From contig NZ_JARJHL010000014.1 in the NCBI RefSeq assembly GCF_029309835.1, forward strand, positions 1 through 64,000: a stretch of 64,000 nt of DNA, written 5' to 3'. The translations under genes were made by a program, and so were the position numbers. How positions within the stretch are numbered: position 1 is the first letter of the stretch; every line of letters begins with the position of its first letter. Source of the DNA: Paracoccus sp. DMF-8 (GTDB lineage Bacteria > Pseudomonadota > Alphaproteobacteria > Rhodobacterales > Rhodobacteraceae). Under the pieces are notes generated by a model that saw nothing but the letters and a program-made list of their open reading frames with translations, searched no databases and was not told the origin of the DNA. Positions 21,936 through 32,194 of the stretch are shown in pieces.

Positions 21936-22988
21936 TCCCTCGACGGTATCAGAAGCGAGGCATCGCCATAGCTGAAGAAGCGATAGCCCGATCTCGACGG
22001 CATGGCGATAGATGGAGCGGATGCGATCCTGGCCCATCAGGGCTGAGACCAGCATCAGCAGCGTCGATTTCGGCAGGTGGAAATTCGTCATCAGCGCATC
22101 CGTCACCCGGAAGCGATAGCCCGGATAGATGAAGATTTCGGTCACGTCGCGGAACGGCCTCACCAGTCCCTCGGGCGTGGCCGCCGATCTCGATCAGCCG
22201 CAGCGCCGTGGTGCCGACCGGGATCACCCTGCCGCCGGCGGCGCGGGCGGCGTTGATCGCGGCGGCGGCCTCAGCCGTGACCTCGCCCCATTCGCCGTGC
22301 ATCTTGTGGGTGGTCACGTCCTCGACCTTGACCGGCAGGAAGGTGCCGGCGCCGACATGCAGCGTGACATGGGCGAAGCGCACGCCGCGCGCGCGCAGCG
22401 CCGCCAGCAGCGGCTCGTCGAAATGCAGGCTGGCGGTGGGGCGGCGACGGCGCCGGAATGGCGGGCCCAGACGGTCTGGTAATCGGTCCGGTCGGCCTCG
22501 TCCGGCGCGCGCAGCGCGGCGATATAGGGCGGCAGCGGCATGGCGCCGACCTGGGCCAGCGCGGCGTCGAAGGCCTCGCCGGTTGTGTCGAAGCGCAGCC
22601 GCAGCCCGGCCTCGCCGATCTCGGCCACCTCGGCCGACAGCGCGTCCGAGAAGCGGATCACCTCGCCCTGCTTCAGCTTGCGCAGGGGCTTCGCCAGCGC
22701 GTTCCAGCCGTCGGCGGCGGGCTCCAGCAGCGTGATCTCGACCTTGGCCACCGCATCGCCCTGCGGCGTGGCGCGCCGGCGGGTGCCGGTCAGCCGTGCC
22801 GGGATGACCTTGGTGTCGTTCAGCACCAAAAGATCGCCCGGCCCCAGCAGTTCGGCCAGGTCGGCCACATGCAGGTCGCGGATCACGTCCCCCTGGGCCA
22901 GCAGCAACCGCGCCGCGGACCGTGGCCGCGCAGGGCGGGTCGCGATCAGCCCCTCGGGCAGGTGGAAGTCGAAATCCTCAAGTCTCAT
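21932..22988 (-). CDS. queA: S-adenosylmethionine:tRNA ribosyltransferase-isomerase QueA, frameshifted
   Basis: About 350 residues. QueA moves ribose from AdoMet to preQ1-tRNA to form epoxyqueuosine. N terminus [19 protein letters not shown] starts at 22988. Further motifs: [40 protein letters not shown], [22 protein letters not shown] and [15 protein letters not shown]. Breaks lie near 22440, near 22190, and at an extra C at 21987-21989; removing the last restores the usual end [15 protein letters not shown] and a TGA overlapping the MFS start. QueG and QueH are not in the window. Confidence 0.92.
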
Positions 22989-23117
22989 GCCCCGGGTTCT
23001 GTCCCTGCCGCGCCGGGGCGTCAAGCCGGCCCGCGCGGCGATGAAGCCAAAGTGAAAAACTCGGGCTTTACTTCGCTGAGCGAATCTGTCAGTTATAGCC
23101 AAATCTCAGGTGAACCC

Positions 23118-23408
23118 ATGATCGTCTGCCACTGCACACAGATTTCCGACCACGACATCAAGGCGGCTGTCGACTGGATGCGGGCCTCGGACCCCGAGAC
23201 GATCATCACCCCCGGCAAGATCTATCACGCGCTTGGCAAGCGCGCGGATTGTGGCGGCTGTATGCCCTTGTTTCTGGACACCATGCGCGGATGCGATAAT
23301 CTGGCCGTGCCCCCGATCCTGCGGGGGCTGAAAGCCACGCGCAAAGGGGAAAGCCATGAAGGGCGACGCCAAGGTCATCGAGTATCTCAACGCAGCGCTT
23401 CGGTCTGA
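23118..23408 (+). CDS. bfd: Bacterioferritin-associated ferredoxin Bfd
   Basis: [2Fe-2S] protein that reduces bacterioferritin to release stored iron. Cluster ligands: MIVCHC at the start and [12 protein letters not shown] about 50 residues later, the spacing expected for the BFD/NifU-like domain. Read as is, it has 96 residues and runs 53 bases into bfr, longer than usual. A one-base shift near 23350 would instead end it at the TGA overlapping the bfr ATG. AT-richer DNA lies before it (about 23050-23110), a place to look for an iron regulator site, but I see no clear box. Confidence 0.88.
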   Translation: MIVCHCTQISDHDIKAAVDWMRASDPETIITPGKIYHALGKRADCGGCMPLFLDTMRGCDNLAVPPILRGLKATRKGESHEGRRQGHRVSQRSASV

Positions 23409-23871
23409 GCTTACCGCGGTCAGCCAGTATTGGCTGCATTATCGGCTGCAACAGGATTGGGGTTTCGGCAAGATTGCCGACAAGTCGCGCGCCGAATCCA
23501 TTGAGGAAATGAACCACGCCGATCGCCTGATCGAGCGAATCATCTTCCTGGAAGGCCATCCCAACCTGCAGAAGCTGGACCCGCTGCGGATCGGCCAGAA
23601 CCTCAAGGAGACCCTCGAGTCGGACCTGGCGGCCGAGCATGACGCCCGCACGCTCTATATCGAGGCGCGCGAATACTGTTCCAACGTCGGCGATTATGTC
23701 AGCAAGAACCTGTTCGATGATTTGCTGACCGACGAGGAAGGCCATATCGACTTCCTCGAGACCCAGCTGGATCTCTACGCCTCCATCGGCGAACAGAACT
23801 ATGGCCTGCTGAACGCCAAGTCAGGCGGAACGATCGTTCCGCGCCACGGCCGGGCAGATGGTCCGGCCTGA
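23356..23871 (+). CDS. bfr: Bacterioferritin
   Basis: 171 residues, about ten more than typical Bfr. Forms a 24-subunit haem-containing shell storing iron. Ferroxidase ligands: Glu in [25 protein letters not shown] (Glu-His), the [15 protein letters not shown] helix and [15 protein letters not shown] (Glu-His). The haem-binding Met about residue 52 is in the IEEMNHA segment. The C terminus [17 protein letters not shown] differs from the usual KPADEAE-like end and may follow a small indel near 23820. AAAGGGGAAAG before the ATG is a good ribosome site. Coupled to bfd. Confidence 0.95.
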   Translation: MKGDAKVIEYLNAALRSELTAVSQYWLHYRLQQDWGFGKIADKSRAESIEEMNHADRLIERIIFLEGHPNLQKLDPLRIGQNLKETLESDLAAEHDARTLYIEAREYCSNVGDYVSKNLFDDLLTDEEGHIDFLETQLDLYASIGEQNYGLLNAKSGGTIVPRHGRADGPA

Positions 23872-24057
23872 CGCGCAATCATGTCGCAGGCGGTGCGCCG
23901 CCCGCGATGGGCCTTCCGTCGTCAGCCGCCCACCGGCATGGGTGGCCCGTGCCGTGATACATTGTCCCGATTGTTCTGATTGCAGAAGTCTCCTGCGTCG
24001 TCCAGCTGCCGGTCGCAGGATCTCGTCGACATGGAAATCTTGACAGCAGGTCGACGC

Positions 24058-24765
24058 TCAGGACGCCGCCGAAGGCGTGTCGCGGGCCAGCGCATCTTCT
24101 GCGCCAGCGCGGGCAGGCCGCCGCCGATCCAGCGTCGCATCGGGCGCCAGCCGCGCCAGCCCTTGCCTTCGGGACCAGGCGCGCGAGATCAGCGGCCACA
24201 GGCACTCCCGCCGCTCCGCGCCGTGCGCAGATCCGTAACGGTGTCGCCGACCCGGAACGAACTGCGCGACGCTCGCCGCCCGTCGCCCTCGACGGCGGCG
24301 ACGATAGGGGCGGGGGTCGGGCTTGCGCACCGGCAGCGTGTCGGCGCCGATCATCGCGGCGAAACGCTCGCGGATGCCCAGCTCGCGCAGCAGCACCTCG
24401 GCCAGGGCAGAGGGCTTGTTGGTGCAGACCGCCAGCCGGTGGCCGGCGTCGGCCAGCCGGTCCAGCGCCGTCTCGGTGCCGGGGTAAAGCCGGGTATGGG
24501 TGGCGCGATGGCGCGGCCATAATGGGCGATCAGGCGGGGATAGTCCTGTTCCAGCGCCTCGGGGGCAGGATCGTATCCGCCGGAATACGCATAGCCCGCC
24601 TGCAGGATCGCGCGGCCGCCCTGAAAGGCCACCAGCGCATCGCGCGCCGGGTCCAGCAGCGGGCCAAGCCCGCGGTCGATGAAACAGGCGTTCCCGGCGG
24701 CAATCAGGTCGCCCGAGGTATCGGCAAGCGTCCCGTCCGGTATCAAAGACCACCGTTCCCGCCAT
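24058..24765 (-). CDS. gph: HAD-family phosphoglycolate phosphatase-like protein, frameshifted
   Basis: About 235 residues; HAD phosphatase that removes 2-phosphoglycolate or similar by-products. N terminus MAGTVVFD with the nucleophile loop continuing in another frame as DGTLADTSGDLIAAGN. Then LALTERLYPGTETALD-like YPGTETALDRLADAGH, motif 2 LAVCTNKPSALAEVLL, KPDPRPY (motif 3 Lys), and a scrambled DSVTD region. Ends ALARDTPSAAS. At least three breaks occur. It is divergent from glmU by about 80 bases. Exact substrate cannot be fixed from sequence; Gph is the closest family. Confidence 0.78.
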   Translation of the reverse strand: MAGTVVFDTGRDACRYLGRPDCRRERLFHRPRAWPAAGPGARCAGGLSGRPRDPAGGLCVFRRIRSCPRGAGTGLSPPDRPLWPRHRATHTRLYPGTETALDRLADAGHRLAVCTNKPSALAEVLLRELGIRERFAAMIGADTLPVRKPDPRPYRRRRRGRRAASVAQFVPGRRHRYGSAHGAERRECLWPLISRAWSRRQGLARLAPDATLDRRRPARAGAEDALARDTPSAAS

Positions 24766-24846
24766 TGTAACCTTCCGTCAAGATCTGTGAACCGCTGGCC
24801 CTTGGCCCGGCATCTGCGTAAAGTTAGAAGAGCCGAAAGACAATGA

Positions 24847-26205
24847 ATGCGGCTCGAGTCAGGAATGCCGGAAAACCCCGTTGCGTTGATCGTTCTGGCT
24901 GCCGGACAGGGCAGCCGGATGCAATCCGACCTGCCCAAGGTCCTTCACCGGCTGGCGGGCGTGCCTCTGGTCGCGCATGCACTGGCCGCCGGGCGCAGTC
25001 TGGAACCCGAGCGGGTGGTGGTCGTCACCGGCCACGGCGCGGCGCTGGTCGAAAAGGCGCTGGCAAAGCTGGACGCCGAAGCCCAGACCGCGCTGCAGGC
25101 GGAGCAACTGGGCACGGGTCATGCGGTCGCGCAGGCGCTGCCGCTGCTGTCGGGTTTTCGGGGGCGGGCGGTCGTTCTGTATGGCGACACGCCCTTTATC
25201 ACGGCCGAAACCCTGCTGGCACTGGCCGAACATCCCGCCGATGTCGCGGTTCTGGGCTTTGAGGCGGCCGATCCGGGCCGCTACGGTCGTCTGGTCACCG
25301 GCCCCGAGGGGCTGGAAAGGATCGTCGAATTCAAGGATGCCGATGGAGGCGACGCGGGCCATCCGCCTGTGCAATTCCTGGCGTTATCGCCGCCGATGCG
25401 GCGCTGCTGGCCGATCTGGTCGGGCAGTTGGGCAATGACAATGCGGCGGGCGAATACTATCTGACCGACGTCGTGGGGCTGGCGCGCGCCGCCGGTCACC
25501 GCGTCGATGTCGTGACCTGCGACGAGGACGAAACCTGGGCATCAACACCCGCGCCGAGCTTGCCGCGGCCGAGGCGGCCTTTCAGGCCCGCGCCCGTGCG
25601 GATGCGCTGGACAACGGCGTTACGCTGTCCGATCCGGCGGCGGTCTGGTTCTCGCTGGACACCTGCATCGGCCGCGACGCGGTGATCGGACAGAACGTGG
25701 TCTTCGGCCCCGGCGTGACCGTCGAAAGCGGCGCCGAGATCCTGCCCTTCTGCCATCTCGAGGGCTGCCATGTCAGCGCCGGCGCCACCGTCGGCCCCTT
25801 GCCCGGCTGCGGCCCGGGGCGGAACTGGGCGGCGACGTGCATGTCGGCAATTTCGTCGAGATCAAGAACCCGGTGCTGGACGAGGGCGTCAAGGTCGGCC
25901 ACCTGACCTATCTCGGCGATGCCCATGTCGGCGAGGCGACCAACATCGGCGCCGGCACCGTGACCTGCAATTACGACGGCGTCGGCAAGCACCGGACCGA
26001 GATCGGCGCCCATGCCTTCATCGGCTCGGACACCATGCTGGTGGCGCCGGTGCGGGTGGGGGCGCGGGCGATGACCGGCTCGGGCTCGGTCATCACCGAG
26101 GACGTGCCGGACGATGCGCTGGCGCTGGGCCGCGCGAAACAGGTGACGAAGCCCGGCCTCGCCACCCGGCTGATGCAGGCGCTGCGCCAGAAAAAGGGGA
26201 GTTGA
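24847..26205 (+). CDS. glmU: Bifunctional GlmU, several frame breaks
   Basis: About 450 residues. GlmU acetylates GlcN-1-P and uridylylates it to UDP-GlcNAc, the cell-wall and lipid A precursor. Pyrophosphorylase part: [44 protein letters not shown]. After breaks near 25345, 25390, 25540 and 25805, the left-handed beta-helix follows: [36 protein letters not shown], and acetyltransferase site [14 protein letters not shown] at 24847 opens the frame; ATG 24865 ([10 protein letters not shown]) is an equal candidate. GlmS follows three bases after the stop, so both steps to UDP-GlcNAc are one operon. Confidence 0.93.
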
Positions 26206-26208
26206 GCC

Positions 26209-28021
26209 ATGTGCGGCATCATCGGAATCCTGGGACAGCACGAGGTCTCGCCGCAGCTGGTCGAGGCGCTGAAGCGGCTGGAATATCGCGGCTATGACAG
26301 CGCCGGGGTGGCGACGGTGGACGACGCCGGCCGGCTGGATCGGCGCCGGGCGGTGGGCAAGCTGGTCAACCTCTCGGACCGGCTGGTGCATGAGCCGCTG
26401 ACGGGACACGCCGGCATCGGACACACCCGCTGGGCCACGCATGGCGCCGCGACCGAGGTGAACGCCCATCCCCATCGCCGCGGCCCGGTCGCCGTGGTGC
26501 ATAACGGCATCATCGAGAACTTTCGCGAACTGCGCGACGAGGTGATCGCGCTGGGCCTGCAGCCGGAATCGCAGACCGACACCGAAACCGTGGCGCTGCT
26601 GACCGCCTGGCACATGGCGCAGGGCCTGGATGCGGCCGAGGCGGCGCGCGCGACGCTGGCGCGCCTGCATGGCGCCTTTGCCCTGGCCTTCCTGTTCGAG
26701 GGTGAGCCCGACCTGATGATCGCCGCCCGCAAGGGCAGCCCGCTGGCCGTGGGCCATGGCGAGGGCGAGATGTTTCTGGGCTCGGACGCCATCGCGCTGG
26801 CGCCCTTTACCGACCGCATCACCTATCTCGAGGACGGCGACCACGCCATCATCCGCCGCTCGGGTGCCGAGATCTTTAACGCCGAGGGCCGCCCCGCCAA
26901 TCGCGAGATCCAGCAGATTGACGTCGGCGCCACCCAGATCGACAAGGGCGGCTATCGGCATTTCATGGCCAAGGAGATCGCGGAACAACCGGTTGTTTTG
27001 GGCGATGCGCTGAACCACTACATCAAGGGGATCGCATCGTCCTGCCCGATGCGCTGGATTTTCGCGACGTGGACCGGCTGACGCTGGTCGGCTGCGGCAC
27101 CGCCTATTATGCCGCCCATGTCGCGCGCTACTGGTTCGAGACGCTGGCCGGATTGCCCTGCGACCTGGATGTGGCATCCGAGTTTCGCTATCGCGAGCCG
27201 CCGCTGTCGCCGAACAGCTGGGCGCTCTTCGTCAGCCAGTCGGGCGAGACGGCGGATACGCTGGCGGCGCTGCATTATGCCCGCGACAAGGTGGCGCGCA
27301 CGGTCGGCGTGGTGAACGTCGGCACCTCGGCCATCGCCCGCGATGCGGATATCGCCCTGCCGACCCTGGCCGGGATCGAGGTCGGCGTGGCTTCCTCCAA
27401 GGCCTTCACCTGCCAGCTTGCGGTGCTGGCGGTGCTGGCGCTGAAGGCGGCGCGCGACCGCGGGCGGCTGGACGAGGCGCAGCTTGCCGCGCATCTTGCC
27501 GACCTGCGCAGCCTGCCGGGGCTGCTGAACCAGGCGCTGGCGCTCAGCGACACCTGCCGCCGTCTGGCTGGCTGGCTGTCCGAGGCGCAGGACGTGCTGT
27601 ATCTGGGGCGCGGCCCGCTTTACCCGGTCGCGCTGGAGGGCGCGCTGAAGCTGAAGGAACTGAGCTATATCCACGCCGAGGGCTATGCCTCGGGCGAGCT
27701 GAAGCACGGGCCGATCGCGCTGATCGACCGCAATGTGCCGGTGGTGGTGTTGGCGCCGCGCGACGGGCTGTTCGACAAGACCGTCTCGAATATGCAGGAG
27801 GTCATGGCGCGGCACGGGCAGGTGCTGCTGATTTCGGACCCGAGGGGATCGAGGCGGCGGGGCAGGGCTTCAAGGCGGCCTTGGCGATGCCCACGGGCGG
27901 CGGGATGTTCCAGCCGATCCTCTATGCGCTGCCGATGCAATATCTGGCCTATCACACGGCGGTCGCCAAGGGCACCGATGTGGACCAGCCGCGCAATCTG
28001 GCGAAATCGCGGACGGTCGAA
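26209..28021 (+). CDS. glmS: Glutamine:fructose-6-phosphate aminotransferase GlmS, frame breaks
   Basis: About 605 residues. Makes glucosamine-6-phosphate from fructose-6-P and glutamine. N-terminal Cys2 nucleophile MCGIIGILG, glutamine-site TRWATHGA and HNGIIENF. The isomerase half has two SIS domains: [29 protein letters not shown], and [20 protein letters not shown]. Breaks: near 27035, near 27845 and at the end. The usual C terminus AKSVTVE appears as AKSRTVE at 28021, but no stop follows; one missing T after 28021 would give GAATGA, an exact stop. Read literally the frame runs to 28219 through non-GlmS sequence. Confidence 0.93.
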
Positions 28022-28139
28022 GAACGACCCCGGTCCAGAAAACCGGCCCAAGACGCTGGCCGGCCTTGGGGCCGGCCTCTTCGGCGGGCGACGGCTGATC
28101 GCGGTGGGTCTGGCAACCTCGCCCGCAGCTTTGGGCTGA
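28021..28139 (+). CDS. Possible small gene hidden after glmS
   Basis: If one T is missing after 28021, the sequence becomes GAATGAAC: a stop for glmS and an overlapping ATG. The frame from there reads (M)[15 protein letters not shown] then [18 protein letters not shown], 39 residues ending in TGA at 28137-28139. It is Gly-rich and basic with one weakly hydrophobic stretch. I do not recognise it. It could also be the start of a longer protein after another indel (the next frame gives [12 protein letters not shown]). Purely a suggestion from context. Confidence 0.25.
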
Positions 28140-28414
28140 ATCCGTTCGATCCGGCAGCCGCCGCGACCGCGCGGCAGGGATGTTACGTTCTTGCCACAAT
28201 CACGTTTTCTTTACCGTGACGTCTCGTCAAGCCAGCGGGAATCGGTGATTTTGCCGCGCGCCTGAAAGCGGCGCTGTAGCCATGTCCCGGTCGCTTTGCC
28301 GATCCGCCAGCAAACATCCTGAAAACACATCAAAAGCTGTGGGACCTCCCGGCGCATTCGCCGGGGCATTGCCTGTGCCCGTGGCGCTTATACGGGACAG
28401 AGTTCGTGGAACAG

Positions 28415-30661
28415 ATGCGAAATCCGGGGCAAGCCAGACTCGCCGCAGGAACCAGCGTTATCGCCCTGGGGATCGGCCTGCTGGCACCGTGGCACGCGGC
28501 ACTGGCGCAAACCACGACCGAAACAGCGGATCAATCCGGCGTCGTCGTGCTGGATGAGGTGACGGTGGTCGTCGGCCTCGGGCGCGACCGAAGACAGCAA
28601 TTCCTATGCGACCGGTGCGGCCAGCATCGCGCGCGGCGCCGACAGCCTGAAAGAGGTCCCCCAGGCCGTCACGGTCATGACCCATCAGACGCTGCAGGAC
28701 CAGAACCTGACCACGATGTCCGAGGCGATGATCAAGGCCCCCGGCGTCGTGGCGACGATAAACGGTGGCGGCAACCCGGTCTATTCCGCGCGCGGCTTTG
28801 ACATCGGCACCTATCAGATCGACGGGCTTGGCACGAATTACGATTGGACATGGCGCCCGGATTTCGACCTGTCGATCTATGACCGGGTCGAGGTGTTGCG
28901 CGGCGCCGAGGGGCTGTTTTCCGGCGCCGGAGAACCGGGCGGCACCGTCAATCTGGCCCGCAAGCGGCCGACGGACGAATTCAGCCTCGATCTCACTGGG
29001 CTATGGCAGCTGGAGCAACCGCCGCGTCGAGGCCGATATCGGCGGTCCGATCACGTCGGACGGGCGGCTGCGCGGGCGGATGATCGGGGTCTCGGCGTGA
29101 CCGCGACTATTTCTATTCGCCGGCAGACGAGGAAAAGCAGGTCCTTTACGGGATTCTGGAATATGATCTGACGCCTGACACCACGGTTCATGCCGGTGTC
29201 AGCTATCAATACCAATACGGCACGCGGTGGGCGACCGGCCTGCCGGCCTATAGCGACGGCACCCAGCTGGGTCTTGATCGCGGGATTGCGCTGACAGCCG
29301 ACTGGGCCAAGCGGAAAACCACCACCAAAGAGATCTTTGTCGGGGCCGAGCATCGCTTCAATGACGACTGGATGCTGAAATTCGGCGCCATGCGGCAGCG
29401 TTTCGATTACGACTATATGCAGCTTTCCCTTGGCGGGCCGGTCGATCCCGCGACAGGTATCTTTGGGGACCCGGGTGCGTTTTCCGAAGACGTGGGCAAC
29501 CACTCGGACGTGGTGGACCTCAATATCAGCGGTCGTTTCAATGCCTGGGGCAAGGAATACAAGCTGACAGCCGGTGCCGACTGGCGGCGCAGCTATGGCA
29601 AGCAGATGCGCAACCGATATTCCGAAGTCTTCCCGGACGGGACAGTCTCGATCGACGATTTTCCGGGTCTCGATCTGCCCTCCCCGACGAGCTCGGGCGG
29701 ATATAATCACGGCTGGCCGGCGTATGGGGGGGTGCAGAAAGGCGTCTATGCTCGGCTGGACATGGAGGTGACCGACAAGCTGAACGTCATCGTCGGGGGC
29801 CGCTATGCCAATTACGAGCATAACGAACTGTATCTGCGTTACGATGAGGACGGCAACGTCACCGAGCGCGATTCCAGCTGGCACTGGACCGAGAACGGCA
29901 CCTTCACGCCCTATGCCGGTGTCACCTATGACGTGACGCCCGACTGGACCGCCTATGCCAGCATCACCGAAATCTACAAGCCGCAGGGCAATACCTTTGC
30001 CGGTCCGCCGGAAAACCCGACCCAGCTGGACCCGATCACCGGCCGCAACTTCGAACTGGGTGCCAAAGGTGCGATCCTGAATGGCGGCCTGAATGTCGCG
30101 GCGTCGCTCTATCATATCGAGCGCGAGGGCGAGGGGATCGCCGATACACGCTATGAGGATGAAGGCACGTTCTATCTGCCTCTGGGCAAGGTTGTCAGCC
30201 AGGGTCTGGATCTGGAAGTTTCGGGCGAGGTCGTGCCGGGCTGGCAGATCTTTGCCGGCTATACCTACAACCGCAACAAGAACGAAAACGAGGACGCAGT
30301 CTATCACGCGCTGACGCCCCGGCACATGCTCAAGCTGTGGTCGGAATATAATCTGCCGGGTGCTTATGACGCATGGACCATCGGCGGCGGCGTGACGGTG
30401 AAAAGCAAACATGCCAATACCGGCACCTATTGGCAGATGGGGCCGGATGGCTGGACGCAGCCCCGGTTCGAGATCCAGCAGGGCGGCTATGCGGTCTGGG
30501 ATGCGCATGTGGACTATCGCATCGACGACCGCTGGAACCTGTCGCTGAACGTCAACAACTTGTTCGACAAGACCTATTACGCCACCATCGGGGTGCCGAA
30601 CGGCGGCAACTGGTATGGCGAACCGCGCAGCGCCACGCTGACGCTTCGCGGCACCTTCTAA
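28415..30661 (+). CDS. TonB-dependent siderophore receptor, frame breaks
   Basis: About 748 residues. Outer-membrane gated channel importing ferric siderophores with TonB-ExbBD energy. ATG at 28415 starts a signal peptide ([12 protein letters not shown], hydrophobic, cleavage near ALAQT). Plug domain: [32 protein letters not shown]. The beta-barrel reads cleanly from about 29100 to the end, with [32 protein letters not shown] and terminal Phe (LTLRGTF). Frame breaks lie near 28581, 29000 and 29097. No siderophore ABC transporter or FecIR-type regulator is next to it. The FpvA-like class is likely but the ligand is unknown. Confidence 0.9.
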
Positions 30662-30679
30662 GGCGATCCGAGGCACAGG

Positions 30680-30711
30680 CCGGGCCGGGTTTCCATATGG
30701 ATCCGGCCCGG
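30680..30711 (+). terminator. Strong hairpin after the TonB receptor
   Basis: Nine-base-pair stem CCGGGCCGG (30680-30688) / CCGGCCCGG (30703-30711); the loop itself holds the palindrome ATCCATATGGAT-like TCCATATGGA. No T run follows, so it may be a Rho-assisted terminator or an mRNA 3' stabiliser. Confidence 0.5.
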
Positions 30712-30789
30712 AATGCCGCCCTGCCGCGCGCCATCGGGCGGTCACACAGCCTTTACAGGCGCGCGCTGCCGCCCTATCTCTGCGCGATC

Positions 30790-31260
30790 ATGGCCACGAA
30801 ATCCGACCCCAACTACAAGATCATCGCCGAAAACCGCCGGGCGCGCTTCGATTACTTCATCGAAAGCGACCTCGAGGCGGGCATCATGCTGACCGGCTCC
30901 GAGGTGAAAAGCCTGCGCACCGGCCAGTCGAATATCGCCGAAAGCTATGCCTCGGTCGAAAACGGCGAGCTGTGGCTGATCAACGGCTATATCGCCGCCT
31001 ACAAACAGGCGGGCGTCTTCGGACACGAGGAACGCCGCCGCCGCAAGCTCTTGGTGTCGAAAAAGGAACTGGCGCGTCTGTGGCAGGCCATCGGCCGCGA
31101 AGGCATGACGCTGGTGCCTCTGGTCATGTATTTCAACCATCGCGGCATCGTGAAGCTGAAGATCGGCATCGCCAAGGGCAAGAAGGTCGCGGACAAGCGC
31201 GAGACCTCGGCCAAGCGCGACTGGAACCGCCAGAAGCAAAGGCTGCTGAAACAGGGGTAA
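30790..31260 (+). CDS. smpB: SsrA-binding protein SmpB
   Basis: 156 residues. Partner of tmRNA in rescuing stalled ribosomes. [21 protein letters not shown] start, ETYEAGI-type [40 protein letters not shown] and the basic C-terminal tail [16 protein letters not shown], which enters the mRNA channel. ATG at 30790 is the family start; the open frame before it is not coding. An ssrA gene is not seen in this window. The frame is intact. Confidence 0.97.
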   Translation: MATKSDPNYKIIAENRRARFDYFIESDLEAGIMLTGSEVKSLRTGQSNIAESYASVENGELWLINGYIAAYKQAGVFGHEERRRRKLLVSKKELARLWQAIGREGMTLVPLVMYFNHRGIVKLKIGIAKGKKVADKRETSAKRDWNRQKQRLLKQG

Positions 31261-31339
31261 TGCGACCCAAGGCGGCATTACGGCGCGGGCCAAGCCCGGT
31301 TACATCCGAAACAGTGTTTGTTTGCAGCGAGGAAGTTCC

Positions 31340-32191
31340 ATGTCCGACGACCCAAAGACGCTGGTTTCGACCAAGTGGCTGGCCGCTCACCTGAACGATC
31401 CGGATCTGCGCATTCTGGACGCGACATGGTTTCTGGACGCGGGCCGCGATGCCCGCTCCGAATATAATGACGCGCATATCCCGAATGCGCGGTTCTTCGA
31501 CATCGACGAAATTTCCGACAACCGCTCGGACTTGCCGCATATGGCGCCGCAGGTCGAAAAATTCATCAGCCGGATGCGGGCGATGGGCGTGGGCGACGGC
31601 CATCAGGTCGTGGTCTATGACAATTCGCCGGTGCGTTCGGCGGCGCGCGTCTGGTGGCTGTTCCGCCTGATGGGCAAGCAGGACGTGGCCGTGCTGGATG
31701 GCGGTTTCGCCAAATGGCAGGCCGAAGGCCACCCTGTCGAGGACATGCCCCCGATCACCCGCGACCGCCACATCACCGTCCAGCGTCAGGCGGGGCTGGT
31801 GCGCGACGTCACGCAGGTTGCCGCCGCATCCAAGCTGAACGATCACGAAATCATCGACGCCCGCAGTCCGGAACGCTTCCGTGGCGATGCCGCCGAACCG
31901 CGCCCCAGTCTGCGCGCGGGCCATATCCCCGGCGCCAAGAACCTGCCCTTTGGCCGGCTGTATAACGCCGATGGCACGATGAAATCCGAACCCGAAATCC
32001 GCGCCGAATTCGAGGCGGCGGGCATCGACCTGTCCCGCCCCGCGATCACCACCTGCGGTTCGGGCATCACGGCGGCCGTCCTGTTCCTTGCGCTGGAACG
32101 GATCGGGCACCGCGACCATTCGCTTTACGATGGAAGCTGGGCCGAATGGGGCAGCTTCCCTGACCTTGATGTCGCAACCGGAGACGCCTGA
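31340..32191 (+). CDS. sseA: 3-mercaptopyruvate/thiosulfate sulfurtransferase (two rhodanese domains)
   Basis: About 283 residues with tandem rhodanese domains (about residues 8-130 and 155-275). The active Cys is in the second domain, CGSGITA, the loop type of 3-mercaptopyruvate sulfurtransferases (CG[S/T]GVT). Domain 1 has ILDATWFLD, AHIPNARFFDID and VVVYDNSP; domain 2 has IIDARSPERFRG and AGHIPGAKNLP. Start at 31340 follows GCGAGGAAGTTCC. It is three bases upstream of an aromatic aminotransferase, which could supply the 2-oxoacid chemistry that links transamination and sulfur transfer. Confidence 0.93.
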   Translation: MSDDPKTLVSTKWLAAHLNDPDLRILDATWFLDAGRDARSEYNDAHIPNARFFDIDEISDNRSDLPHMAPQVEKFISRMRAMGVGDGHQVVVYDNSPVRSAARVWWLFRLMGKQDVAVLDGGFAKWQAEGHPVEDMPPITRDRHITVQRQAGLVRDVTQVAAASKLNDHEIIDARSPERFRGDAAEPRPSLRAGHIPGAKNLPFGRLYNADGTMKSEPEIRAEFEAAGIDLSRPAITTCGSGITAAVLFLALERIGHRDHSLYDGSWAEWGSFPDLDVATGDA

Positions 32192-32194
32192 GAC

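Noticed and set aside
18957..21971. Plus-strand open frame of about 1004 codons
   Set aside because: Antisense to lpdA, DUF924 and the MFS gene; composition is Arg/Gln/His-rich without any recognisable domain. Long antisense frames are expected at this GC content.
20685..22163. Apparent fusion of a QueA segment with the MFS transporter
   Set aside because: Caused by an extra C at 21987-21989. Removing it gives the normal QueA end and a stop overlapping the MFS start.
30373..30789. N-terminal extension of SmpB
   Set aside because: It is the TonB receptor in another frame plus the intergenic hairpin; SmpB homology starts at 30790.
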